Positions 56,701-64,000 of a DNA stretch of 64,000 nucleotides are shown here, one piece after another. Below the pieces are notes generated by a model. That model was not told where the DNA came from. It did no database searches and saw only the letters and a program-made list of their open reading frames with translations. Origin of the DNA: Sycon ciliatum (taxonomy: Eukaryota; Porifera; Calcarea; Leucosolenida; Sycettidae); contig NC_088645.1 in the NCBI RefSeq assembly GCF_964019385.1, positions 17,786,180 to 17,850,179 on the forward strand. The letters are read 5' to 3'. The position numbers and the translations under genes are program-made. How positions within the stretch are numbered: the stretch's first letter is position 1; each line of letters begins with the position of its first letter.

Positions 56701-59094
56701 ACTCAAAAACGGAGGTTATTCAGAGACTGCATGCTCGTGGAAGGAGCACTAGTAGATCCACTAGACTCGAGCGGTGACATGTGGAGGGTGGAACATGTAT
56801 TTACCAAGGCTGCCGGCAGCTTGGAGCACATTCAGCTGGAGAGTCTTTTCGACATGAGCGAACAGCAGGAGATGCAGTTCTCTATCGCTGGTCGAACATA
56901 CCGTATACTAGAAGTCGCCAGTGCTGGTTGCGGCAAGACATTCGTATTCACAAGAGCTGCTCCATTGAAGTGGGCCCGGAAGGATCTATGGACTGAGTTC
57001 TACTTGCTGGTGACTAGAAAGCTACGTAGCAAGGAGGTGAGGGAAGCCACCAGTGTGTGCTCTTTGCTTGGCATTTGCGAGTGTGAGATGTTTGACAGTG
57101 ATGAATGCAAGAGCATAGACAGCTTTGTACGGCAACATGCATCGCGAGTGTGTCTCGTACTCGATGGCCTTGACGAGATACAGCTGAGCGAGTGCAGTGA
57201 GTTTGTGCGCAACGTGATCAACGGCAAGTGCCTGCCAGGACTACGGCTTGTGGTGACGCCGCGACCATGTGTACAAGTACTCAGCATGTGCGGACGAAAA
57301 CCGTTCGACAAACGTGTGGATCATGGAGATTGTCGGTTTCCGACAGCAAGACGTGGAAACGTACATTGGTAAGGTACTCAGATCGCCAGAAGAGGCCTCC
57401 GCACTGGTAACGGCAGTGCGAGGTGACCAGGGCCTTGCCAGCATGATGGCCACGCCATTCCTGGCCATGCAGACGTGCAAACTCTTCCACTGTCGGCGTG
57501 GCATGCTACCTCGCTGTCTGTCGGATATCCTCGACCTGATGATTGTACAGGTTGCCGAGCGCCGCACAGAGGAACAGTATGATAACTGGCATGATATTCC
57601 CGTCGACATTCAAAAGCTGATCCTGGAGTTGGGAGCATTTTCGTTCGCCATGCTTACCAAGCAGCAACTGATCTTTACCGACACAGAGCTGAACAAGCAC
57701 TCCTTATCGCGAGAAGCTAAAGGGCTCGGCTTGCTTCTGCTAGCGGACAGCACAGTGAAGGACGACAGTAAGCTGTGGATGTTCAGCCACCTCACCATGC
57801 AGGAAGCGCTGGCTGCTCGCTACATTGCCATGCGCAAGTAAACCAGCACTACTAATAAAGTATCCATACTTGACCTGTACCTTGACATGTTACTCCTGTG
57901 TAACCTGAATTGCACTGACAATGATAAGAACCAGGTGAATTCTTGCAGATACTATATGTGATATGTTGACAGACGCCAGGGGTAATTGAGCACTCGTCAA
58001 TATCTAAAAGATAGAGGCAAAAAGGGAAATGGCGAAGCTGAGAACGAATGTATCCGCTTACCACTCTGCCCGATGTTGATCAATAATAATTCTTTAGGTT
58101 CTCCCCCCCCCCCCCCAGCCTTTTAGAACCGGTTTTGGCCGCACTATTAAAGGCCCCAACCTCACTTTGTATTCCCCAAATATGGGGTTTGTGCTTCCTT
58201 CTCCATACATTTTATCATGGTACTTTACACCCATTTCCAAAACTAGCCGAATTTCTGATCCCATATCCCTTCACCATGTTGCCGTCAAATGTGCAAAGGA
58301 AGAATAGCACAGGTCACACAAGCTTCAGTGTATATGTATCTGCTACTTTAGGTGCATGATCCTAAACTGGGTTGGGTTGGATGAATGAAGTCAGCGTTCA
58401 TATTGCAACACAATTACCTTTTAGCAAACATTCGACAATATGGACCAGTCCTTGTAAAAGATAATTGATGTGTCCTTGCCACCACGATTCTGCAAGGGTT
58501 AGCCTTATAACAACACAATGCTACGCTGAACGTGTTCGATGCATACTTGGTAATGAAAAGGCCATGGTTTCCAAAAGTCGATCATCCCATCTTTAGGCTG
58601 TCAATAATCAGACATTTTTGATAATGTGATTAGACTAATTTAATTCTGGATATGCTAGTTTAGTGCATGGCTACGTTGTCTTGTGATGGCTCAGTGTGAA
58701 GCTCTAAGTTTCAACTGATTAGCCTGACTTCTATATGCACACTAGTGCAAGTCCACCCAGGTATATTCCTGAAGCAAACATGATTACTTCAGAGGGTAAG
58801 ATATTCAACAGTTCAACATTCATAAGATTTTGCTAGATGGCAATTTGAACTGGTTTTCAACTTTACGAGTCACAAATTGTCAGTAGCACACTCTGCGACT
58901 AATGATAATATACTCCAAACCGTCCAAAGTGATTTAAGAAATAGTGCTGATCGTGAAATCAGGTTACTTGCCTTGACAGGTTGATCCATTAGTGTATCCT
59001 GCATTACAAGAGCATTGGTAACTGCCGAATGTGTTAGTACAGGTACCTCTGGGACTAGGACTGCAGTTTGTTGCATTCTTGCATTCATCGATAT
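47288..59094 (-). CDS. EGF-repeat transmembrane receptor, copy C (5' end outside window)
   Basis: The visible exons are EGF 58972-59094, 57881-58003, 55862-55984, 55098-55220 and 54329-54451, and last exon 47288-47790. They have the same phases and lengths as in copies A and B, and every EGF cysteine is present. The 5' exon with the signal peptide should lie beyond 64000, after repeat insertions in the first intron. A LINE sits in the last intron and a NACHT pseudogene in the intron between EGF modules 2 and 3. It is more diverged than A and B are from each other. Confidence 0.72.
47791..48706. other. Copy C intron, left part
   Basis: Homologous to copy A and copy B intron sequence without the piggyBac, foldback or TA elements. 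No exon is visible. Confidence 0.5.
48923..51832 (-). CDS. ORF2 endonuclease and reverse transcriptase (copy C)
   Basis: The frame is open from the codon after the ORF1 stop to the stop at 48923, about 969 codons. The endonuclease begins [15 protein letters not shown] within ten codons of the ORF1 stop, and there is no ATG in that stretch. Endonuclease motifs are [18 protein letters not shown] and SDHCPVVF. The RT shows [35 protein letters not shown] and the catalytic YADD. No internal stop is seen. The missing ATG suggests translation by readthrough or another recoding. Confidence 0.85.
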   Translation of the reverse strand, partial: EPPGLRVAHLNCQSAIRKLSILEAFIKYHDIDILFLTETWFFLSLPDHSVNIPNYVVFRRDRKTAILGSTGGGIAVYVKSSLSHRITRLPQMEGPDIEHLCLQVSITQQLPMAFHVFYRPPHRTVDERDQFFTSFSRTFEQNQPHLPTILVGDFNAKLRTWNSTDPSTAEGKLLLKALDQFGFIQLVHNTPTRYSATGRQGPSLLDLVITNTPQHVCDIQVLSSISDHCPVVFKVALPSLAQSSPSQSRAVPDYVNTDFDALRDHIWNLPLSSDISSMSSVEQAWDSWHSCITTAISSHVPMRTISTKRRTDTPWYTGRHATLCKKKDRLFRLAKRTNLTTHWVVFKVARNAYQASVRRSKAIYLENMSARVDRERSPYQWWRQAKQLTNISKTRAPIPSLESGGEVVTTDASKAHLLADVFSNQCSNTHTQQLAIPHPPPTPTSPFDISVISAYDVFDTLKRLPVHKAAGGDIPNRILKETAGVIAHSLCKVFNLSITQGRLPPLWKTAQVVPIYKQRGSTAEPQNYRPISLLNSVAKVLDSIVARRLSRFLRNEDVIVSDQFGFVHGRSTVDQLIHLTASAAKSMDSSQEYDVVFLDFAKAFDRVPHSTLLALLQPLCNPTATTWFAGYLAARKLQVKVGEDLSPLAPISAGVPQGSHLGPILFLLYINTLPRSIPDGNRTETYLYADDTALGLSRPPAAAPQQLQSAVNMVMDWAATFGGRFNAAKSVRVVFGKLDPAQTPAPALRVDAADLCPSTTHRHLGITLDPRLSFQTHINSVTSNFRRRVVLLSYMSPNLTPALIARLYKGYVRPSIEYASPLWNNKLTAGNIDTLERLQARVARQYLHRRKVPIPHGMENVFEAAEWESLAWRRHIHCLKLFYHFTRQYPETLNNLNIVLSKSARRPHFYLLPTHTGPCFRSTLLHSMITTWNSLPTEIRISETRCVFSRHVKSHFHRYRFHPRGFLTS
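51833..52876 (-). CDS. ORF1 of non-LTR element (copy C)
   Basis: A 347-residue frame starts at ATG 52876. A basic Ser-rich N terminus is followed by a predicted coiled coil (about residues 75-160), then an RNA-binding region and C-terminal domain of LINE ORF1 type ([37 protein letters not shown]). It ends in TAG at 51835-51833, in the same frame as ORF2. Confidence 0.8.
   Translation of the reverse strand: MSQVNRTSLSSRAKGSSTKPSTKSKPCSSPGESRQSASRLSDGMNPPAANNDEGESLDGIVSIEVLVSEFRSTMSELLDERMATIIAQTTEIKQACKDLEARVSQFENQIRDEFEVRTATLLSRVDHIDTKLQAVDPMVESLLDTVDKAKRETATSFIIQGLGEGEQELASSSNDTGTATIDAVVTLVRDTLGFPLQQTDIVAAQRLGVTRTSVQQPPLKPRPILVRTATPDACKRMLQLRSRLRTTNETREKVYFSENLTREERQFQQKLRPAFQAMRKAGKICYLRTTHIEVVATKDLPRVILHSQVLAEEYMRAHNIDPLATTRSNAAQLHPRAGALGSSNRQQ
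53260..53471. mobile_element. 212-bp foldback MITE, copy C
   Basis: The same intron position and structure as 4070-4281. Confidence 0.7.
54019..54141 (-). pseudogene. Copy C dead EGF exon
   Basis: A relative of EGF module 2 with lost cysteines (DERSN, missing C3) and no acceptor AG (TTTTAT). It is the best preserved of the three dead copies. Confidence 0.65.
54329..54451 (-). CDS. Copy C EGF module 5 exon
   Basis: Phase 1-1, 123 bp, six cysteines, start DINEC. The donor is GTATCG. Confidence 0.82.
54452..55097. other. Copy C intron between EGF modules 4 and 5
   Basis: Non-coding. It contains a TA-rich stretch (about 54797-54820) where copy A has its 228-bp repeat insert, and the first half of the 80-bp duplication. 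Confidence 0.5.
55098..55220 (-). CDS. Copy C EGF module 4 exon with duplicated 3' end
   Basis: Phase 1-1, 123 bp, start DIDEC, six cysteines. An 80-bp tandem duplication (about 54981-55060 and 55061-55140) copies the last part of the exon together with its donor GTAAGA, giving a second possible donor at 55017-55012. Confidence 0.75.
55862..55984 (-). CDS. Copy C EGF module 3 exon
   Basis: Phase 1-1, 123 bp, six cysteines, start DINEC with [11 protein letters not shown]. The acceptor is ACCCAG and the donor GTACAG. Confidence 0.82.
55985..56436. other. Sequence upstream of NACHT frame
   Basis: Homology to copies A and B ends at about 56010. The rest is T-rich unique sequence, possibly from the original NACHT locus. 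No promoter is identifiable. Confidence 0.4.
56437..57841 (+). pseudogene. NACHT (NLR-type) NTPase fragment with frameshift
   Basis: Two overlapping plus-strand frames (56437-57372 and 57269-57841) together encode a NACHT module. A P-loop-like site ASAGCGKTF is at about 56920-56943, with Ala where the first Gly is usual. A Walker [11 protein letters not shown] is at about 57150-57180. The helical part ends [16 protein letters not shown], the usual end of a NACHT winged-helix region. The frame shifts near 57316-57335. There are no leucine-rich repeats and no recognised effector domain, and the start is uncertain. NACHT proteins are innate immune sensors in animals. This piece lies inside a receptor intron, opposite in orientation, and is absent from copies A and B. 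Confidence 0.75.
57881..58003 (-). CDS. Copy C EGF module 2 exon
   Basis: Phase 1-1, 123 bp, six cysteines, start DIDEC (copies A and B have DFDEC). The donor is GTACAG. It lies 40 bp from the end of the NACHT frame on the other strand. Confidence 0.8.
58004..58971. other. Copy C intron between EGF modules 1 and 2
   Basis: Homologous to 8301-9291, with a C run at about 58105-58119 and small deletions. No exon. Confidence 0.5.
58972..59094 (-). CDS. Copy C EGF module 1 exon
   Basis: Phase 1-1, 123 bp, six cysteines, start DIDEC. The GC donor (GCAAGT, 58971-58966) is retained. Confidence 0.8.
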
Positions 59095-60341
59095 CTGCAT
59101 CAAGCAAAAAGAAAAACAGCACCACAAATAGAAACAGTACCCTTTCCTACGGCCAAAGTTAGAAATCCTGTGTCTTTTTTAGTAACTTGAACATTTGGGC
59201 TCCTGAAAAATAAAGGCGAGATTTTCAAGAAACATTTGCTGCAGCAAAATGCTGTGCTTGAACGCATTCGTTTAACTTCGCAATGGCCTTTCGCAGGCGC
59301 AGTGTTTGTAGCCCAATTCCACACCCCTGACTTCTCGATGTGTTTTTATCGATGCGGTGATCATTTACTGCCTTTCTCGTTAGTCGTGTAGCTATTGCAG
59401 TTTCGACGTTTAGTTTTTAGTTAAACATGGGCGATGAGGGGGGGGGGGGGTACGTCGTGGGTCATTGTATGAAGAGAGTTTCAGGGCTGAGGACTAGTCA
59501 CAGAGGAGTTAATCTACAAAGGGATTGAACTGAAGCTGGATGATAACCGTGCGGTGAGTGTGTGACTGTTATTATACCTTTCTGGGGCATGGGTTCTGAT
59601 TCTCTAGCTTCCCTGGGTGTTGTAGCAGTCATTGTAACATCTCACAGTGTTTGGTGTGCTGTGCTGGGCAAATATCAGCATTATCATTGCACTTGTTTTC
59701 ATTATAACCCTTATACACTTATTGAGGCCGATAAAGAGGAACATGGCTCGGATGGACAGCATGGGAAGATGTTAAAGGAGAGAAATAGGACGAAGGAACT
59801 ACAAGTTACTCTATACTGTCATGCGATAACATTACACGACACTGACCGACGGTACTGACTTTTAAAACTGCCAATCACCTCTACCACATCATAGATGCGC
59901 ACTCCAACTGCCTTCCAATTTGGAAGGTTTTGAGTTATTAGTACTAACATAGGAGAAGAAGGTACGCGTAACGAAGACAAGCACAAGCCGAAAGCCTTAG
60001 TTGTCGAGAACCTTGGTGGATATCAATACATCAAGGCCATTGCTGAGCCACCGTGCTAACAGCAAAACTTCTGTGTGTCCGTTATTGTTGTGAAAGTGCA
60101 CCACAAAGACCCTCTACATGAAATAGTTTTGTTGCATGCATCTCGTTGTAGCGACAAAACAGTACAGCGACCCCCCCCCCCCCCCTTCCCCCACCACACA
60201 CACCAACTCATAGTGGGCAGGGAAGTTCTTGGTGACTATTTGCAAGATATTATCTGATCCTAACCGATAGTACATTTTTTCCTCTTCTCTCGCCCCTGTA
60301 CTGTGACTAGGTTCGTTGGTTTTTCTTTGAAATTGGTCCTA

Positions 60342-61224
60342 TCTCTGAATTTGCTGGCCAAAAGTCCTATACATGTATATAGGATTTGAAAATGTGTGCC
60401 TTTTATGCCGTTGTTATTGGTCATCATGACCGATAATAACGGCATAATGGTTTTCATGGAAGTTGTAAATATGTTTGAGGCATGATGTTTTTACATTTCA
60501 GATTCATAGGGCGATAATATTTCTGATGAATACCCATTTTCAGCAATAATTGGAAATTTGAACATAATTGTTCAGCTGCTGTCATGGAAAGGACTGAAGC
60601 AGTGTAATTTTGTAATTTTTATTGTTTAAAAGGATTCCCCAAAGGCTTTCGCATATCGAGGGGTTTCCAAACTTTCCATAATACCAAATCTGTAAAAGAA
60701 GTAATGAGCAATAGGTGAGCAAAGAAAGAGAAAAAGACATAGTCTAGGGCAGAGCTCTGCGCTTGAGCATTATGATTGTAAGCTTGCAGAACTGGGATAA
60801 TACATGTAAATGATGAAAAATGTGCCAGAGGTAAGCTTCTAAAGAATATGATGTGACGCTACATATGTGAATGTGCAGAAGAACATTGCAGGTGTGGCAC
60901 GGGGTGGTTTCATGACGACATATCGCACATGCCGTCATGAAACTACCAGTTTTAAGGATAAAACAAGGTCCAATAAAATCAAAAATCCTATTATAGGATT
61001 CGAAAAATAGGGCACAGGCCTGAGTAATATTGGGCAAGGAGATGAGCCTGAGATGTTAGTGTTTGAAAAAATTATCTTATTCAACTCTCGATATCTACTA
61101 AGACCTAGCAAGGAAGAATTGGTCACAAACTTGTTGCTATTCTCATGCCACACCCATTTTGAGTTGAAAAATATGACCAATATGATGGCAATATCCTATA
61201 TATAGGATTGTGCAAATTAAGAGA
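60342..61224. mobile_element. 883-bp TA-flanked element
   Basis: The ends are TCTCTGAATTTGC and the inverse of GCAAATTAAGAGA (12 of 13 match), flanked by TA (60340-60341 and 61225-61226). Copies A and B read CCTATAACC at the empty site. Internally it has a 20-bp-arm hairpin (60406-60446, ATGCCGTTGTTATTGGTCAT) and several TCCTAT-ATAGGA palindromes (60369-60386, about 60986-61000, about 61193-61208). A LINE-like 3' tail (GGATTCCCCAAAGGC at 60632) is also inside. Confidence 0.75.
60406..60446. repeat. Hairpin inside the TA element
   Basis: Nearly perfect 20-bp arms centred on TCATGA. Confidence 0.75.
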
Positions 61225-61435
61225 TAACAAAAATACGATTTCTCGCGTTCACATGGACACATCCAAGTGGTCGCATGTGCTAAGAGAACAACATGTATGA
61301 TATCCGGGTGGATCAGCAAACCAAGCGCCCTGCCAGAAGCCCTACCTGTTGTGACAATTGATTATTAATATTATTATATTAATAATTCAAAGGATCAGTC
61401 GGGGAAGTGAACTGCCTGAAAAGAGAAAAAAACGC

Positions 61436-61507
61436 CAGACCCACCAGGACTCGAACCTGGGACCCTGCTTGTCATGAGCAATGCTCTAACCACTGAGCTA
61501 TGGGACC
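61436..61507 (-). tRNA. tRNA-like sequence 1 (probably a pseudo-tRNA or SINE head)
   Basis: A 72-nt cloverleaf is possible. The acceptor pairs 6 of 7, the D arm is GCTC/GAGC, the T arm CCAGG/CCTGG with loop TTCGAGT, and the B box GGTTCGAGTCC is perfect. The anticodon stem TTGCT/AGCAG leaves the loop CATGACA. That puts A at position 33, where U is nearly invariant, and gives TGA as anticodon, so normal function is doubtful. No CCA is encoded. Confidence 0.55.
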
Positions 61508-61746
61508 AGGCTGAACCCAGAAGGCGCTGACAAGTTTTTCACTCCAAAGGCAGCCCACAACACGTGCCACACATACTGATGGCACTTGGGTCTTTTTTCC
61601 TCCCCCAGGCCAGGGGACCAACCACGGTCAGTTTCTGGAAACTACCAGAGGTGAAAGAAAGTGATTAAATTTGGAAAGGATTGGGAGAACTTCAAATTCA
61701 AAGGATCAGTCGGGGAAGTGAACTGCCTGAAAAGAGAAAAAAACGC

Positions 61747-61818
61747 CAGACCCACCAGGACTCGAACCTGGGACCCTGCTTGTCATGAGCAATGCTCTAA
61801 CCACTGAGCTATGGGACC
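61747..61818 (-). tRNA. tRNA-like sequence 2
   Basis: Identical in sequence to tRNA-like 1, in the second tandem unit. Confidence 0.55.
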
Positions 61819-62052
61819 AGGCTGAACCCAGAAGGCGCTGACAAGTGTTTCACTCCAAAGGCAGCCCACAACACGTGCCACACATACTGATGGCACTTGG
61901 GTCTTTTTCCCTCCCCCAGGGGACCAACCACGGTCAGTTTCTGGAAACTACCAGAGGTGAAAGAAAGTGATTAAATTTGGGAAGGATTGGGAGAACTTCA
62001 AATTCAAAGAATCAGTCGGGGAAGTGAACTGCCTGAAAAGAGAAAAAAACGC

Positions 62053-62124
62053 CAGACCCACCAGGACTCGAACCTGGGACCCTGCTTGTCATGAGCAATG
62101 CTCTAACCACTGAGCTATGGGACC
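62053..62124 (-). tRNA. tRNA-like sequence 3
   Basis: Identical in sequence to tRNA-like 1, in the third tandem unit. Confidence 0.55.
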
Positions 62125-62364
62125 AGGCTGAACCCAGAAGGCGCTGACAAGTTTTTCACTCCAAAGGCAGCCCACAACACGTGCCACACATACTGATGGC
62201 ACTTGGGTCTTTTTTCCTCCCCCAGGGGACCAACCACGGTCAGTTTCTGGAAACTACCAGAGGTGAAAGAAAGTGATTACTTGTAAATTTGGAAAGGATT
62301 GGGAGAACTTCAAATTCAAAGGATCAGTCGGGGAAGTGAACTGCCTGAAAAGAGAAAAAAACGC

Positions 62365-62428
62365 CAGACCCACCAGGACTCGAACCCTGCTTGTCATGAG
62401 CAATGCTCTAACCACTGAGCTATGGGAC
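62365..62428 (-). pseudogene. tRNA-like sequence 4, 8-nt deletion
   Basis: Eight bases of the T-arm and variable-loop region are missing (CTCGAACCCTGC instead of CTCGAACCTGGGACCCTGC), so the T arm cannot form. Confidence 0.6.
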
Positions 62429-62574
62429 CAGTCCTGGTGGGTCTGGCGTTTTTTTCTCTTTTCAGGCAGTTCACTTCCCCGACTGATCCTTTGAATTTGA
62501 AGTTCTCCCAATCCTTTCCAAATATTAATAATTATACAAATTTTTACAAGAGGTCGGAGGTGGATAATACTTTA

Positions 62575-63188
62575 ATAACGAAGGTACGTGTTGGGTCGTA
62601 CGTATCCACGCAAACATACATCCAGTCAAAATAAGGCACTTGTCAAAGTATCCGAACGTTTTCGGTTCCTTCTCATCACCACCCAACGGAGCTAAGAATC
62701 GCACTTCGTCAATCAAGCAACATCTGTCAGCCCGTACCAATTGTCTTGAGTTGTACAGTGATAATGTGTTCTCAAGTCACGTGGTAGATGTGCGTTGCAT
62801 CTGGCTGTGTTAGAAGCTTTGTATATCCGTAAGTTAGATCCTGAACTTTGCGAACAGAAAGAAAATGTGTTGTCGCTACAATTGTTTGGTGTTACTTCTC
62901 GTCGAGGTATTAACAATATAACTTAATTTGCTCACTATGTTGTTGTCACTATTATTATTTCCTTCGAGTTTTGTGTCGTGCTAAACTTGATAATTTTCCA
63001 CCTTGTCACGAGTGTTGTTATCTCATATCTTTACGCTATATAAGTTTTAGTCTTTCCAACTTGACCCATTCCCTGTAAAATCATTGATGAGAAGGGACCG
63101 AAAACGTTCGGATACTTTGACAAGTGTCTTATTTTGACTGGATGTGTCTTTGCGTGGATACTTACGACCCAACACGTACCTTAATTAT
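62575..63188. mobile_element. Foldback element with about 110-bp arms
   Basis: The left arm (about 62580-62690) and right arm (about 63075-63184) share AAGGTACGTGTTGGGTCGTA and TATCCGAACGTTTTCGGTCC in inverted orientation. About 380 bp of non-coding sequence separates them. Confidence 0.8.
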
Positions 63189-63204
63189 ACAAATTAATGT
63201 TGAG

Positions 63205-63885
63205 TATTACCTCTACCACTACACTGCGCTCACAGCCGACTAGACCCTCCTGCACACAACCATCACCACTGCGAGTACACTTCCTTAGACGATATTACTT
63301 TATTCCTCCAGACTGCTGTTTCGCTAATACAGCTCATCAGTGTAGATGTTGAAGGGTTAGAATGAGACAAAACTGCTAATTAGATTGTTTTTTACTTCTA
63401 AAACTGGCCCAGGGGCTGCTGTGGCTGTCGACGTCGGGGTGGGGGGGGGGGGGCGTGAGGTGAGCTTTCAGGCCTTCATGGCGCTAGGACAAGGGCAATA
63501 TGCAATATACAGACTCTCACTAGCTACACAGTACACTGATTCTGGCACATAATGTTTGCCTTGGTAGTCACAGCGATTGATTTTCGCGCCGATTTTATGA
63601 CGTTGCATGGATGTCCCATGCGCGTCAACAGTACTTCACACTTACCTTTTCCCGCGTTATCACCTCAGTTATGCCAGTTTTGTATGTAACAAAAACTTAA
63701 ATAATAGCAGTTTTGTCTTATTCGAACCCTTCATTATCTACCTTCACTGATGAGCTATGTACATGTATTAGCGGTCTGGAGGAATGAAGTAATATCGTCT
63801 ACGGAAGTGTCCTCGCAGTGGTGATGGTTGTGTGCAGGAGGGTCTGAGTCGGCTGAGAGCGCAGTGTAGTGGTGGAGGTGATAAT
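63205..63885. mobile_element. Foldback element with about 165-bp arms
   Basis: The left arm (about 63205-63380) and right arm (about 63712-63885) are inverted. Shared words include CCTCCTGCACACAACCATCA and GACGATATTACTT. The interior contains a G run (63440-63454). It is immediately adjacent to the previous foldback. Confidence 0.8.
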
Positions 63886-63904
63886 CAATAAATTCTTAAA
63901 TGGC

Positions 63905-64000
63905 CGAGAGCTCTGTCACACGCTGTAATACTAATTTACAAACAACAGAATAACAATCCAATAATTATAGCAATATAATTTCAAGTTTGTTTATAAGAAC
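63905..64000. other. Return to copy C first-intron sequence
   Basis: The words ACAAACAACAGAATAACAATCC and AGTTTGTTTAT match 11670-11720, so the insert spanning about 61365-63905 is foreign to the ancestral intron. Confidence 0.6.

Larger units (their letters stand above)
61385..62520. repeat. Tandem array of 306-312-bp units with a tRNA-like gene, ending in an inverted unit
   Basis: Direct units start ATTCAAAG at 61385, 61696, 62002 and 62314. Each has the tRNA-like sequence near its beginning. The fourth unit is cut at 62428-62430 and continues as an inverted copy of the first part of a unit (62431-62520), making a palindromic end. The array is part of an insert in the copy C intron. Confidence 0.88.

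Noticed and set aside
61436-62428. Functional serine or methionine tRNA gene cluster
   Set aside because: The anticodon loop has A at position 33. Reading it as CAT would leave only three anticodon-stem pairs, so a normal tRNA is unlikely.
61385-62520. CRISPR-like array
   Set aside because: Units are over 300 bp, nearly identical throughout, without spacers, in eukaryotic DNA.

Overview
This is intron-rich eukaryotic DNA from an invertebrate animal. Calcium-binding EGF exons with phase-1 splice sites, a NACHT (NLR-type) ATPase and several metazoan-type non-LTR and LTR retrotransposons support that. A sponge or another early-branching animal is my best guess, but the sequence alone does not prove it. 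There is no bacterial operon structure, CRISPR array or rRNA.

The window is a tandem array of three copies of one large segment, each carrying the same receptor gene on the minus strand. Copy A runs from 1 (or before) to about 19678, copy B from 19679 to about 47075, and copy C from about 47076 past the window end. Position 1 matches 19679. The gene model is one 5' exon (signal peptide plus about 150 residues of unrecognised ectodomain), five 123-bp exons that each encode one EGF module, and a 503-bp last exon (Ser/Thr-rich stalk, transmembrane helix, Tyr-rich cytoplasmic tail). All junctions are phase 1, and copies A and B both predict 555 residues. Copy C has the same EGF and last exons, but its 5' exon lies beyond 64000. 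A sixth EGF exon is dead in all three copies.

The copies differ mainly by insertions. Copy A has a 216-bp foldback (831-1046), a 1.65-kb TA-flanked element (1743-3395), 228-bp tandem repeats (5761-6310), a truncated LTR retrotransposon (11847-14416) and a non-LTR fragment (15984-17402). Copy B has a piggyBac-like element (20502-22214), a nearly full-length non-LTR element (29335-33655), a second non-LTR fragment (37465-39252), a complete Gypsy element nested in a foldback (39255-44325) and a pogo-like MITE (44554-44738). Copy C has a full-length non-LTR element (48707-52989), a NACHT pseudogene in an intron (56437-57841), an 883-bp TA element (60342-61224), an array of tRNA-like units (61385-62520) and two large foldbacks (62575-63885). 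A 985-bp TTAA element is shared by A and B and absent from C, so C probably separated first.

The receptor copies look like one signalling or adhesion receptor family, with tail motifs NPVY, YTLP and YEEV. Copy-specific lesions (a lost splice acceptor in B, a lost EGF cysteine in A) suggest the copies are diverging or partly decaying. All comparisons were made by eye.
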